From: Oscillospiraceae bacterium
GTDB lineage: Bacteria > Bacillota > Clostridia > Oscillospirales > Acutalibacteraceae
Direction of reading: 5' to 3'
DNA: 54,532 bases
Assembly (NCBI GenBank): GCA_015065765.1
Contig: SVPP01000016.1
Location: 1-54,532, forward strand
Each line of letters begins with the position of its first letter. Positions within the stretch are counted from its first letter, which is position 1. The translations under genes were made by a program, and so were the position numbers. Below are positions 1 to 8,361 of the stretch, piece by piece. Below the pieces are notes generated by a model. It ran no database searches and had not been told where the DNA came from. It saw only the letters and a program-made list of their open reading frames with translations.

Positions 1-732
1 ATAATACACATCATTCAGGTAAAGTCCCTGAGGCGGAGCTGTGAACCCTGCCTTACTACGATCCTTAGCTTCTATGATTTCATTAATTTTACCTTGTCCG
101 ATTTTCCCGCTTGATATTTCAAGCAAAGTGCCCACCATAATCCTTACCATGTTATATAAAAATCCGTTTCCACTGACAATAAAGAAAACCTCTTTACCAT
201 GTCTTTCCACACGGAAATCATAAACCGTACGCACTTTATCTTCTACCGAACCACCTGCGGCACAGAAAGAAGAAAAATCGTATTCACCTATAAAAGCTTT
301 CGCTTCCTGATTGAGAACGTCAGCATCAATATTATATTTATAGTGATAATAAAGATTATTATAAAATGGATTACGTTCGTTTGAATTCCATATTTTATAC
401 ACATACTCTTTGCCTCTGCAATCATATCTTGCATGAAAATCAAGAGGCACTTCAGTACATTTCTCTACAGAAATATCAAGAGGAAGACTTGTATTGAGAG
501 CAGATGGTACTCTATCTGCAGGAATTTCTCTTTCGCTTTTGAAACTGCAACAAAATTTATTTGCATGAACGCCCGAATCAGTTCTGCTGCAACCTTTTAT
601 ATCTTCTCTTTTTCCGAAAACCGTTTCAATGGCGTCCTGCAGTTTTTCCTGAACTGTCACAGCATTATCCTGCACCTGCCAACCATGATAAGCACAGCCG
701 TTATAACTAATTTGAAGCAGATAATTTTTCAT
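1..732 (-). CDS. truA: tRNA pseudouridine synthase A (3' end cut by window edge)
   Basis: TruA isomerises uridines 38-40 in the tRNA anticodon stem-loop to pseudouridine. Translating the minus strand from the ATG at 732 gives 244 codons without a stop before the window edge. The catalytic aspartate sits in the motif GCSRTDSGVHA (D about 52). The end of the visible protein, AGFTAPPQGLYLNDVYY, matches the conserved TruA C-terminus, so only a few residues are missing (family about 245 residues). The start is preceded by TAGGTGAT. The gene begins 11 bases after ecfT and is the last visible gene of the ruvC-led operon; ecfA1-ecfA2-ecfT-truA order is common in Firmicutes. Confidence 0.93.
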   Translation of the reverse strand, partial: MKNYLLQISYNGCAYHGWQVQDNAVTVQEKLQDAIETVFGKREDIKGCSRTDSGVHANKFCCSFKSEREIPADRVPSALNTSLPLDISVEKCTEVPLDFHARYDCRGKEYVYKIWNSNERNPFYNNLYYHYKYNIDADVLNQEAKAFIGEYDFSSFCAAGGSVEDKVRTVYDFRVERHGKEVFFIVSGNGFLYNMVRIMVGTLLEISSGKIGQGKINEIIEAKDRSKAGFTAPPQGLYLNDVYY

Positions 733-743
733 TTTATCACCTA

Positions 744-1571
744 CTAAATTACAGGCAAAAACTTGATATTCAGAACAATAATACCTGCAAAAATCAAAGC
801 GAAAACAAAAAACACGAGTAAATCTCTATAAGTAAAACGCATCTGTTTCATTCTTGTTCTGCCGTCACCGCCTGTATAACAACGGCAATCCATAGCAAAA
901 GCAAGTTCGTATGCTCTTCTGAAAGAGGAAACAAAAAGCGGTATAATAATAGGAATCAAAGCCTTTGCTCTCTGCATGATGCTTCCGCTTTCAAGGTCTG
1001 CACCTCTCGCCTTCTGAGCGTTCATAATTTTATCGATTTCCTCAATAAGTGTAGGAATGAAACGAAGTGCAAGCGTCATCATCATCGCAAGAGTATGAAC
1101 TCTGAAACTGGTAGGCTTCAGAATAAAATCAAGTGGTTTCAGCAACTTTTCAATACCGTCTGTAAGCATTGTTGGAGTTGTTGTATAAGTCAGAAGAGAA
1201 CTTACAATTATAAGACAAAAAATTCTTATTGCTATGAAAATCGCAGTAAAAACAGCTTTATCCCTTATAGTGATTTTCCAGAAAGAAAGGAGGATCTCGC
1301 CACCTGTATTATAAAATATATTAAGCACTGCAGTGAGCAATATCAGTGGCAAAATGGGTTTCATGCTCTTTAAAAACATTTTCACAGGAACTTTTGAAAT
1401 AAGCATTGCTATTACAGTAAGTGCCGCCATAAGTGCCAGTGAATAAAAGTTTTTACAAAGAAAAATCACAACAACAAAAGCGATTGTAAGAAGAAGTTTT
1501 GTCCTCGGATCGCATTTGTGAAGCACCGACTCAGCCTTGTAATACTGACCGATTGTAATATCTTTAATCAT
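744..1571 (-). CDS. ecfT: ECF transporter transmembrane subunit EcfT
   Basis: EcfT is the membrane scaffold of energy-coupling factor vitamin importers. It couples the two ATPases to exchangeable substrate-binding S components. The 275-residue protein has several hydrophobic segments in its first 170 residues. It then carries the two coupling-helix motifs, KARGADLESG near residue 190 and MDCRCYTGG near 230. The second keeps its arginine but has C where A is common just before it. The start ATG overlaps the ecfA2 stop as ATGA, with AGGAGGG upstream, which implies translational coupling. No S component is adjacent, so the substrate cannot be inferred; group II ECF modules are shared among many S components. 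Confidence 0.93.
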   Translation of the reverse strand: MIKDITIGQYYKAESVLHKCDPRTKLLLTIAFVVVIFLCKNFYSLALMAALTVIAMLISKVPVKMFLKSMKPILPLILLTAVLNIFYNTGGEILLSFWKITIRDKAVFTAIFIAIRIFCLIIVSSLLTYTTTPTMLTDGIEKLLKPLDFILKPTSFRVHTLAMMMTLALRFIPTLIEEIDKIMNAQKARGADLESGSIMQRAKALIPIIIPLFVSSFRRAYELAFAMDCRCYTGGDGRTRMKQMRFTYRDLLVFFVFALIFAGIIVLNIKFLPVI

Positions 1572-2431
1572 AATGAATAACCCTCCTTTTTAAGACGGAT
1601 TATTTCATTTACACCTTGTTCTACTGTGTATATGTTACCGCATATGGGAAGACCTTCAGCTTTAAGTTTCATAAAGATTCGCGTAATCTGAGGAACATTC
1701 AGCCCCATAGTCACAAGCTCATCTGCGCGGGAATAAACATCATCAATGCTTCCGTACATTGCTACGGTGCCTTTATTCATAACAAGAGCTTTTGTTGCAA
1801 GCTTTGCTACATCTTCCATACTGTGAGATACAACAATTACCGTACTGCCTGTTTTTTCTCTGTACTCACGGATAAGACCAAAGATTGTGTCCCTGCCCTT
1901 AGGGTCAAGGCCTGCTGTGGGCTCATCAAGCACAAGAATTTCAGGCTCCATAGCCATAACACCTGCAATTGCAACTCTTCTCTTCTCACCGCCTGATAAA
2001 TCAAAGGGTGATTTATCAAGATAAGATTTATCAAGTCCTACATATTCAATGCACTGAAGAACACGTCTGTTAATTTCTTTCTCATCAAGTTTCATGTTCT
2101 TAGGTCCGAAAGCAATATCCTTAGCAACAGTCTCCTCGAAAAGCTGATATTCAGGATACTGAAAACAAAGACCAATTTTAAAGCGTGACTGAACGATACT
2201 TTCTTTGCTCTCGTTGATATCTTTGCCATTCAAAAGAACCTGTCCGCTTGTAGGTTTCAGCAAACCGTTAAAATGCTGAATAAGTGTACTTTTGCCTGAA
2301 CCTGTGTGACCGATAATCCCCACAAGTTCACCTTTTTCTATATCAAAACTGCAATTGTTTAATGCAACTGCCTCCGAGGACGTTCCCTGCCCATAAACAT
2401 GGGTCAGCCCCCTGACGGATAACACGTTCAT
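1568..2431 (-). CDS. ecfA2: ECF transporter ATP-binding subunit EcfA2
   Basis: One of the two ABC ATPases that power the ECF importer. Visible motifs are Walker A GHTGSGKST, signature LSGGEKRRVAIAG and Walker B ILVLDEPTAGLDP, all as expected for an active ATPase of about 287 residues. I chose the ATG at 2431 (protein MNVLSVRG) because AAAGGTG lies at the right distance; a TTG six codons upstream lies on top of that site. The start is 19 bases downstream of the ecfA1 stop, and the end overlaps ecfT by 4 bases. The heterodimer partner is the preceding gene. Confidence 0.94.
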   Translation of the reverse strand: MNVLSVRGLTHVYGQGTSSEAVALNNCSFDIEKGELVGIIGHTGSGKSTLIQHFNGLLKPTSGQVLLNGKDINESKESIVQSRFKIGLCFQYPEYQLFEETVAKDIAFGPKNMKLDEKEINRRVLQCIEYVGLDKSYLDKSPFDLSGGEKRRVAIAGVMAMEPEILVLDEPTAGLDPKGRDTIFGLIREYREKTGSTVIVVSHSMEDVAKLATKALVMNKGTVAMYGSIDDVYSRADELVTMGLNVPQITRIFMKLKAEGLPICGNIYTVEQGVNEIIRLKKEGYSL

Positions 2432-2449
2432 TATAACACCTTTTTCCAA

Positions 2450-3298
2450 TTAAAATAATTTTTTGATCGCTTCTACACAATCATCCTCAAGTAAAACGTT
2501 ATTTTCAAAGGAAATTCCGTTTTCTGATAATCTGAACTGAAGTTCTCTTGCCTGAGGAACATCGAGCCCTACATCTTTCAATTTCTGAATATCACTAAAA
2601 ACCTCTTCAGGAGTTCCGTCTGTCATAATTTCACCGTTATTGACAACAATAACTCTGTCAGCAAGAACTGCTTCATCCATGAAATGGGTAATAAACATCA
2701 CTGTTTTACCCTGTTCCTTATTAATCTTCAGAATTGTATCCATTACAGCTTGTCTGCCTCTCGGATCAAGCATAGCGGTAGGCTCATCGAAAACAATACC
2801 ATCAGTTTCCATAGCAAGAATTCCAGCAATTGCAACGCGCTGTTTCTGACCGCCTGAAAGATTGTGAGGCTCTGCAAGTCTCTTTTCGTACATTTCTACC
2901 GCTTTAAGTGCTGAATCAACTCTTTTTCTGATTTCCGAGGGCTCAACACCAAGATTTTCAGGACCGAAAGCAACGTCATCTTCAACAATTGTTGCCACAA
3001 TCTGATTATCGGGATTTTGGAAAACCATACCTACTTTTCTGCGTATTTCGTATTTCAGTTCTTCATCTGCAGTATCCATTCCAAGAACAGTAACCTTACC
3101 GCTTTCAGGAACTAAAATCGCATTCGTAAGTTTTGCAAGAGTCGATTTTCCTGATCCGTTATGACCAAGAACCGCTACTAACTCGCCTTTGTTCACTGTA
3201 ATATTTATGTTTTTCAGAGCTAACGGAAGTTCAGGCTCATCCTCGGCGTTTTCATAACGGAAAGATACATTTTCAAATTTTATAAATTCTTCTGACAT
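2450..3298 (-). CDS. ecfA1: ECF transporter ATP-binding subunit EcfA1
   Basis: First ATPase of the ECF module, expected to form a heterodimer with EcfA2 beneath EcfT. It has Walker A GHNGSGKST, a Q-loop NPDNQIVATIVEDD, signature LSGGQKQRVAIAG and Walker B GIVFDEPTAMLDP. The Q-loop segment is typical of EcfA1 proteins. The start is the ATG at 3298 (MSEEFIKFENVSF), with GGGAG nine bases upstream. A longer reading would run into the upstream methyltransferase gene, whose stop is only 2 bases away. The protein is 282 residues, normal for the family. Confidence 0.94.
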   Translation of the reverse strand: MSEEFIKFENVSFRYENAEDEPELPLALKNINITVNKGELVAVLGHNGSGKSTLAKLTNAILVPESGKVTVLGMDTADEELKYEIRRKVGMVFQNPDNQIVATIVEDDVAFGPENLGVEPSEIRKRVDSALKAVEMYEKRLAEPHNLSGGQKQRVAIAGILAMETDGIVFDEPTAMLDPRGRQAVMDTILKINKEQGKTVMFITHFMDEAVLADRVIVVNNGEIMTDGTPEEVFSDIQKLKDVGLDVPQARELQFRLSENGISFENNVLLEDDCVEAIKKLF

Positions 3299-3300
3299 TT

Positions 3301-4164
3301 TTATTTCTCCCAGATTGCTGTTGCACCGCACGGAAGCACCATCTTCGATGAAGTGACAGGAATACCGATTTCATCGCTTGATACCTTACCACCGAATTTC
3401 GGAACCATTATACTACCAAGTATGTACTGCATAACAGAAGGTGCAAGACCTGTAGTGTATGAATTTATGAACATAGCAAGTGCATCATCTGACACAATCT
3501 CGCTACAAAGTGAAACAAAATTATAAACCTCATCTTCAAGCTTCCACACTTCACCGCCGGGGCCTCTTCCATATGAAGGCGGATCCATGATAATTATATC
3601 ATACTTGTTTCCTCTGCGGATTTCACGCTGAACAAATTTGATACAATCATCAACAAGCCATCTTACCGGCTTATCACTGACACCACTGAGTTCCGCATTT
3701 TCACGTGCCCACTGGACCATGCCTTTCGATGCATCAACGTGAGTTACAGATGCTCCTGCTTTAAGGCAGGCAATTGTAGCTCCGCCTGTATATGCAAAAA
3801 GGTTAAGAACTTTTACAGGGCGACCTGCTTTTTTTATCAGTTCAGTCATGTAATCCCAGTTAACTGCCTGTTCAGGAAAAAGACCTGTGTGCTTGAAACC
3901 CATTGTTTTGATATGGAATGTCAGGTTGTTATAATCAATATTCCACTCTGCAGGAATGCGTGTGTATGCTTCCCATTTACCGCCACCACTGTTTGAGCGA
4001 TGGTAGCGTGCATTTGCTTTTCTCCACAACGGGTGCTTTTTATTTGTTTTCCATATTACCTGAGGATCAGGACGGATGAGAATAACATCTCCCCATCTTT
4101 CAAGGCGTTCGCCTTCTGAACAGTCAAGTAATTCATAATCTTTCCATAATTGAGGTGTACGCAT
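3301..4164 (-). CDS. Class I SAM-dependent methyltransferase, RlmI-like
   Basis: Rossmann-fold methyltransferase of 287 residues. Motif I is VLNLFAYTGGATIACLKAG, with a following acidic VTHVDASKGMVQWA, and motif IV is IIMDPPSYGRGPGGEVW. This arrangement matches the catalytic half of RlmI/YccW-type 23S rRNA cytosine methyltransferases and their short relatives, so an RNA substrate is likely but not shown. No PUA domain is evident at the N-terminus. It lies 2 bases after glmM and 2 bases before ecfA1, so it is certainly co-transcribed with them. The family assignment is firm; the exact substrate is inference. Confidence 0.82.
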   Translation of the reverse strand: MRTPQLWKDYELLDCSEGERLERWGDVILIRPDPQVIWKTNKKHPLWRKANARYHRSNSGGGKWEAYTRIPAEWNIDYNNLTFHIKTMGFKHTGLFPEQAVNWDYMTELIKKAGRPVKVLNLFAYTGGATIACLKAGASVTHVDASKGMVQWARENAELSGVSDKPVRWLVDDCIKFVQREIRRGNKYDIIIMDPPSYGRGPGGEVWKLEDEVYNFVSLCSEIVSDDALAMFINSYTTGLAPSVMQYILGSIMVPKFGGKVSSDEIGIPVTSSKMVLPCGATAIWEK

Positions 4165-4166
4165 AA

Positions 4167-5516
4167 TTACATTAACCTTTCTTCTACTACTTCTGCAACT
4201 TCTTCAGCAAGATACCTGATAAGCTCTGCATCCTCACCTTCAAGCATTACTCTTACAAGAGGCTCTGTTCCTGAAACACGCACAAGAACTCTGCCTTTGT
4301 CACCTAATTCTTTTTCGGCTTCTTTTACGGCAATTTTAATAGATTCGTCAGTTACAAAACGAACCTTGCCCATCTGTGATACTTTAATATTTTTTGTGAC
4401 CTGAGGATAAACAGTCATTTCAGATGCAAGCTCTGAAAGCTTTTTTCCGTCTTTTTTCATAATTCTCAACAACTGCAAAGCAGTGAGCTGACCGTCGCCT
4501 GTTGACGCATAATCAAGAAAAATTACGTGTCCCGATTGTTCACCGCCAAGATTGTAACCATTCTGAAGCATATTTTCAAGTACGTATCGGTCCCCTACTT
4601 TTGTTTTTTCACAATTTATACCATGTTTTTCACAGAATTTAAAAAATCCCATGTTACTCATTACGGTTACTACAGCTGTGTCATTCTTAAGTCTTCCTTC
4701 TGACAGAAATTTTCTTGCACAAATTGAAATAATTTTGTCGCCATCCACTACATTACCGTTTTCATCAACACAGAGAAGTCTGTCAGCGTCGCCGTCAAAA
4801 GCAAGACCTATTTCACATTCGGGATGAGTTTTAACATAGTGGCTTAAATTTTCGAGATGAGTCGAGCCACAATCCGAATTAATATTCACGCCATCAGGCT
4901 CAGCTGAAAGAACATGACATTTTGTGCCAAGCCTTTCAAACATCCGAGGGGCCGTAACACTTGACGAACCATTTGCACAGTCAATAGCGATATTCATTCC
5001 TTCTAAATCGCAGTCAATAGTCGTTTCAAGATGTGCAATATAGTCAGGTACAGCAAACTCCGACCTTACAATTCTACCGATATCCTCACCGGACGCCTGA
5101 GGTATAACCGATGTATCGTCAAGAATAATTTCTTCGATTTTTTCTTCCACACTGTCAGGAAGTTTATATCCGTCTGGTTTGAATATTTTAATTCCGTTGT
5201 ATTCAAATGGGTTATGCGATGCTGAAATCATAATTCCTGCGTCATATCTGTACTTTTTCACAAGAAAAGCTACTGCAGGTGTAGGTACTACACCTAAAAG
5301 CAAAACATCTGCTCCTACTGAACAAAGGCCTGCAGAAATTGAGGATTCAAGCATTTCTGATGAAATTCTGGTATCCATTCCGATCATAACCTTTGGTCTC
5401 TTCTTATCAGCAGAAAGAACAACTGCTGTCGCTCTACCGATCTGCATAGCAAGCTCACATGTCAGATCAAGATTAGCTAAACCTCGTGCGCCGTCAGTAC
5501 CGAACAATCTACCCAT
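4167..5516 (-). CDS. glmM: Phosphoglucosamine mutase
   Basis: GlmM converts glucosamine-6-phosphate to glucosamine-1-phosphate for UDP-GlcNAc and thus peptidoglycan synthesis. The N-terminus MGRLFGTDGARG is diagnostic. The phosphoserine loop is ISASHNPFEYNG (S about 100), the metal loop is DGDADR, and the phosphate-binding loop near the end is RVSGTEPLVRVM. The protein is 449 residues, the usual length. I chose the ATG at 5516, nine bases after AGGAG, over a TTG three codons earlier that abuts the ribosome site. The gap to ruvB is 15 bases, so it belongs to the same operon. Confidence 0.96.
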   Translation of the reverse strand: MGRLFGTDGARGLANLDLTCELAMQIGRATAVVLSADKKRPKVMIGMDTRISSEMLESSISAGLCSVGADVLLLGVVPTPAVAFLVKKYRYDAGIMISASHNPFEYNGIKIFKPDGYKLPDSVEEKIEEIILDDTSVIPQASGEDIGRIVRSEFAVPDYIAHLETTIDCDLEGMNIAIDCANGSSSVTAPRMFERLGTKCHVLSAEPDGVNINSDCGSTHLENLSHYVKTHPECEIGLAFDGDADRLLCVDENGNVVDGDKIISICARKFLSEGRLKNDTAVVTVMSNMGFFKFCEKHGINCEKTKVGDRYVLENMLQNGYNLGGEQSGHVIFLDYASTGDGQLTALQLLRIMKKDGKKLSELASEMTVYPQVTKNIKVSQMGKVRFVTDESIKIAVKEAEKELGDKGRVLVRVSGTEPLVRVMLEGEDAELIRYLAEEVAEVVEERLM

Positions 5517-5531
5517 TAAAAACAACTCCTA

Positions 5532-6560
5532 TTAAAATGTCATTTGTTGTTGTCCGGGCATCGGAATTCCTAAATGATTATAGCCAGCAGGTGTGACCAC
5601 TCTGCCGCGAGGAGTTTTGCTTATAAATCCAAGTTGTAAGAGATACGGCTCATAAACATCTTCTATTGTAACTGATTCTTCTCCGATGGTTGCGGCTATT
5701 GTCTCAAGTCCTACAGGACCGCCATTATAATTTTTAATCATCGAAGTAAGAAGCAATCTGTCAATATTATCAAGACCAAGCTTGTCAATTTCCATTCTCG
5801 ACAAAGCAAGATTTGCACTGTCAGCAGAAATTGTACCATTACCTACAATCTCAGCAAAGTCTCTTGAACGCTTAAGAAGTCTGTTAGCGATTCTGGGAGT
5901 ACCTCTGGAACGTGAAGCAATTTCCAATGCCCCTTCTTTTTCTATGCCGATTCCAAGTATATTAGCACTTCTGCTTACTATTTTACCCAATTCTTCGGGA
6001 GAATATAACTCAAGGCGGAGTACAACGCCGAATCTGTCACGAAGAGGGGCTGAAAGCTGACCTGCTCTTGTTGTTGCACCAACAAGAGTAAAATGCGGCA
6101 AATCAAGTCTGATTGAACGTGCTGAAGGTCCTTTACCGATGATAATATCAAGAGCATTATCTTCCATAGCAGGATAAAGAACTTCTTCTACCGCTCTTGA
6201 AAGACGATGAATTTCGTCAATAAACAGCACATCACCTTCATTAAGATTGGTAAGAAGTGCCGCCAGATCACCGGGTTTTTCAATTGCAGGGCCTGAGGTT
6301 ACACGGAAGTTGACTCCCATTTCATTTGCAATAATACCTGCAAGCGTTGTCTTACCAAGACCGGGAGGGCCGTAAAGCAAAACATGGTCGAGTGCTTCAT
6401 TACGTTTTTTCGCCGCTGCAATATAAATTTTCAAATTTTCCTTAACCTTTTCCTGACCGATATAATCATCAATTGTTCTCGGTCGCAAAGAGAGTTCAAG
6501 GTCAACGTCCTCCGGGGAATAATCAGGAGTTACTATTCTGTTTTCAAAATCTGTATCCAT
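5532..6560 (-). CDS. ruvB: Holliday junction branch migration helicase RuvB
   Basis: RuvB is the hexameric AAA+ motor that drives branch migration with RuvA during recombinational repair. The 342-residue protein shows Walker [12 protein letters not shown] (K about 70), Walker B FIDEIHRL, the sensor region [19 protein letters not shown] and a C-terminal winged-helix region ending in a [16 protein letters not shown] stretch. AAGGAGTG precedes the ATG. It follows ruvA by 19 bases in ruvC-ruvA-ruvB order, placing all three Holliday junction proteins together. Confidence 0.97.
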   Translation of the reverse strand: MDTDFENRIVTPDYSPEDVDLELSLRPRTIDDYIGQEKVKENLKIYIAAAKKRNEALDHVLLYGPPGLGKTTLAGIIANEMGVNFRVTSGPAIEKPGDLAALLTNLNEGDVLFIDEIHRLSRAVEEVLYPAMEDNALDIIIGKGPSARSIRLDLPHFTLVGATTRAGQLSAPLRDRFGVVLRLELYSPEELGKIVSRSANILGIGIEKEGALEIASRSRGTPRIANRLLKRSRDFAEIVGNGTISADSANLALSRMEIDKLGLDNIDRLLLTSMIKNYNGGPVGLETIAATIGEESVTIEDVYEPYLLQLGFISKTPRGRVVTPAGYNHLGIPMPGQQQMTF

Positions 6561-6579
6561 TAATGTTCACTCCTTGCAC

Positions 6580-7182
6580 TTAAGACATAAGTTTTTTCAA
6601 ACCAACTTTTATAAGTTCCTCTGTAGAAAGAGATTTGTCTGCTCCCTTGAGAGCATTCTGTGCTTCGCCTCTTGTGTATCCCAGAGAAACGAGAGCAGCT
6701 GTAGCTTCTGACAAAGCTCCTGCATCATTTGAAGCAGCCAGATCCTCTTCTTTAAGAATACCAACGGCTTCCTCAAGGTCAATTTTAAGTTTATTTTTAA
6801 GTTCAAGCACAACTCTCTGTGCAAGTTTCGGTCCTACACCTTGTGCCTGTGTTATTGATTTCACATCTCCAACTGCTACGCTTGCTGCAAGAGCTTCAGG
6901 ACTGAGTCTTGATAAAATTGCAAGAGCAGCCTTAGGTCCTACACCTGAAACGGATATTAATTGCTTAAAACACTCAAGCTCTTTCTTATCATGAAACCCG
7001 AATAAATCCATTGCATCTTCGCGTACATTAAGATATGTAAAAACAAAGGCTTCTTCGCCGTTTTTGGGAAGTCTCTTTAATGTGTTTGCAGTTGAAAAAC
7101 AAAGATATCCCACACCGCCACATTCTATGGCAAAAGAAGTCTCATCAGAAAAAATAAGTTTCCCTCTTAAGCTGTAATACAT
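6580..7182 (-). CDS. ruvA: Holliday junction branch migration protein RuvA
   Basis: RuvA is the tetrameric junction-binding protein that loads RuvB. The 200-residue protein begins MYYSLRGKLIF and contains two helix-hairpin-helix DNA-binding motifs, SVSGVGPKAALAILS and QAQGVGPKLAQRVVLELK. It ends in a C-terminal RuvB-contacting domain (ALVSLGYTRGEAQNAL). The ATG at 7182 has GGAGAAA upstream and gives the standard family length. A reading beginning at 7245 would overlap ruvC and add an unrelated N-terminus, so I rejected it. It starts 17 bases after the ruvC stop. Confidence 0.96.
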   Translation of the reverse strand: MYYSLRGKLIFSDETSFAIECGGVGYLCFSTANTLKRLPKNGEEAFVFTYLNVREDAMDLFGFHDKKELECFKQLISVSGVGPKAALAILSRLSPEALAASVAVGDVKSITQAQGVGPKLAQRVVLELKNKLKIDLEEAVGILKEEDLAASNDAGALSEATAALVSLGYTRGEAQNALKGADKSLSTEELIKVGLKKLMS

Positions 7183-7199
7183 TGTAATGTTTCTCCAAT

Positions 7200-7691
7200 C
7201 TATCTGAGTTTGCCGAGAAGAGATCCGTGGGCATGTGCATGACAAATTGCCATCGCCAGCGCATCGGCCACATCATCGGGTTTCGGTATTTTATCAAGAT
7301 GCAGAAGCATCTTCGTCATTTCCTGAACTTGCTTTTTCTCCGCTCTGCCGTAACCGACAACACTTTGTTTAACCTGAAGAGGTGTATATTCAAAAGCAGG
7401 CAATCTGTTTTTCTGAGCTGCCAGCATTATAACTCCTCTTGCTTGTCCCACATCAATAACTGTCTTCTGATTCGAATTGAAAAACAGTTTTTCAATTGAC
7501 AGTGCATCAGGATGTGTCCGCTTGATAAGTTCATCAACACCATCATATATAACCTCAAGACGATCATTGAAAGGCATACCTGCAGGAGTAGTTATTGCCG
7601 AATATTCAACAACACTGAAATGATTGTTTTTATATTCAATTACTCCGCAACCTACGATAGCGTATCCCGGATCTATTCCTAAAATTATCAT
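7200..7691 (-). CDS. ruvC: Crossover junction endodeoxyribonuclease RuvC
   Basis: RuvC resolves Holliday junctions by paired nicks. Its 163 residues keep the RNase H-like acidic active site: D7 in ILGIDPG, E67 in ALSIEKLFF and the C-terminal pair region PDDVADALAMAICH. The ATG at 7691 follows AGGCGG. It is the first gene of the minus-strand operon that runs to truA, with a strong promoter-like sequence about 40 bases upstream. Confidence 0.96.
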   Translation of the reverse strand: MIILGIDPGYAIVGCGVIEYKNNHFSVVEYSAITTPAGMPFNDRLEVIYDGVDELIKRTHPDALSIEKLFFNSNQKTVIDVGQARGVIMLAAQKNRLPAFEYTPLQVKQSVVGYGRAEKKQVQEMTKMLLHLDKIPKPDDVADALAMAICHAHAHGSLLGKLR

Positions 7692-7732
7692 TTTATCCGC
7701 CTCATAAACATAGTTTCCGATGTTATCAAGAT

Positions 7733-7761
7733 ATTATAGCACATTTGTACGCTTAAAGCAA
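7733..7761 (-). promoter_or_regulatory. Sigma-A-type promoter of the ruvC-to-truA operon
   Basis: On the minus strand, a -35-like TTGCTT (7756-7761) and a consensus -10 TATAAT (7733-7738) are separated by 17 bases, with a TG extension just before the -10. It lies in the only sizeable gap (7692-7796) before ruvC. No operator palindrome is evident; basal constitutive expression is an inference. Confidence 0.7.
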
Positions 7762-7783
7762 GAAAAACAGAGAAGAAAATGCA

Positions 7784-7820
7784 GATAAAAATTAACAAGC
7801 GACCGCTTTTGCGGCCGCTT
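7784..7820 (-). terminator. Rho-independent terminator after the yqeG-type gene
   Basis: GC-rich hairpin AAGCGGCCGC-loop AAAA-GCGGTCGCTT (minus strand, one mismatch), followed by a T-rich run. It begins 4 bases after the stop of the phosphatase gene and isolates that transcript from the ruvC promoter. Confidence 0.85.
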
Positions 7821-7824
7821 GAAA

Positions 7825-8361
7825 TCACTTGTAATATATCGTTTTCAAATCTCTCTCGACATTGATTGTTTTCAGGTAATCGACTTCGTCCTGTCTTGCT
7901 TTTTTCCAATAAAAAGGAATCATAAATTCTTTTCTGTATGGTTTAACATACACAGAAACTGCACCGCTATTATTAGCACCTACAATATCAGTAAATAGCC
8001 TGTCCCCAATCATTGCCATTTCATGAATATCTACACCTGCAGTTTCTGCAGCCTGAAAAATCATCTTTGTATCAGGCTTATCTGCAGGACCAAAAGAAGG
8101 ACATTCAAACATTTTACCCATAACCTTTGCCCTGAGAGCAAAGGAATTTGAAATTATCACAACTTTAAAACCGGCGCTCTTAACCGTTTTAAGCCATTCT
8201 CTGACTCCTTTTATCGGGGTGATAGTGCAGTCATAAACCGATGTATTATCAAGATCAATTGCGACTGCTTTGACTTTCATCTTTTTCAGATCGTCTACCG
8301 TAATATCTGTAAGTCGGTCAAAGATAAATTCAGGTGTTGCATTCTGAGAAAAATCAGTCAT
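7825..8361 (-). CDS. YqeG family HAD-superfamily phosphatase
   Basis: HAD hydrolase of 178 residues. Motif I is AIDLDNTSVYD, motif II lies around VVIISNSF, and motif III is MIGDRLFTDIVGANNSG. The layout matches the YqeG/IIIA subfamily of small, cap-less HAD phosphatases; the physiological substrate is not established. The ATG at 8361 (MTDFSQNA) has GGAGATG upstream and overlaps the last codons of the MFS gene by 8 bases, implying translational coupling. A longer reading to 8406 would lie almost entirely inside the transporter gene. A hairpin terminator follows. Confidence 0.85.
   Translation of the reverse strand: MTDFSQNATPEFIFDRLTDITVDDLKKMKVKAVAIDLDNTSVYDCTITPIKGVREWLKTVKSAGFKVVIISNSFALRAKVMGKMFECPSFGPADKPDTKMIFQAAETAGVDIHEMAMIGDRLFTDIVGANNSGAVSVYVKPYRKEFMIPFYWKKARQDEVDYLKTINVERDLKTIYYK

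Noticed and set aside
7688-7909. 73-codon minus-strand frame between ruvC and the yqeG-type gene
   Set aside because: It runs through a terminator hairpin and overlaps the end of the phosphatase gene in another frame; no start signal or protein-like pattern.
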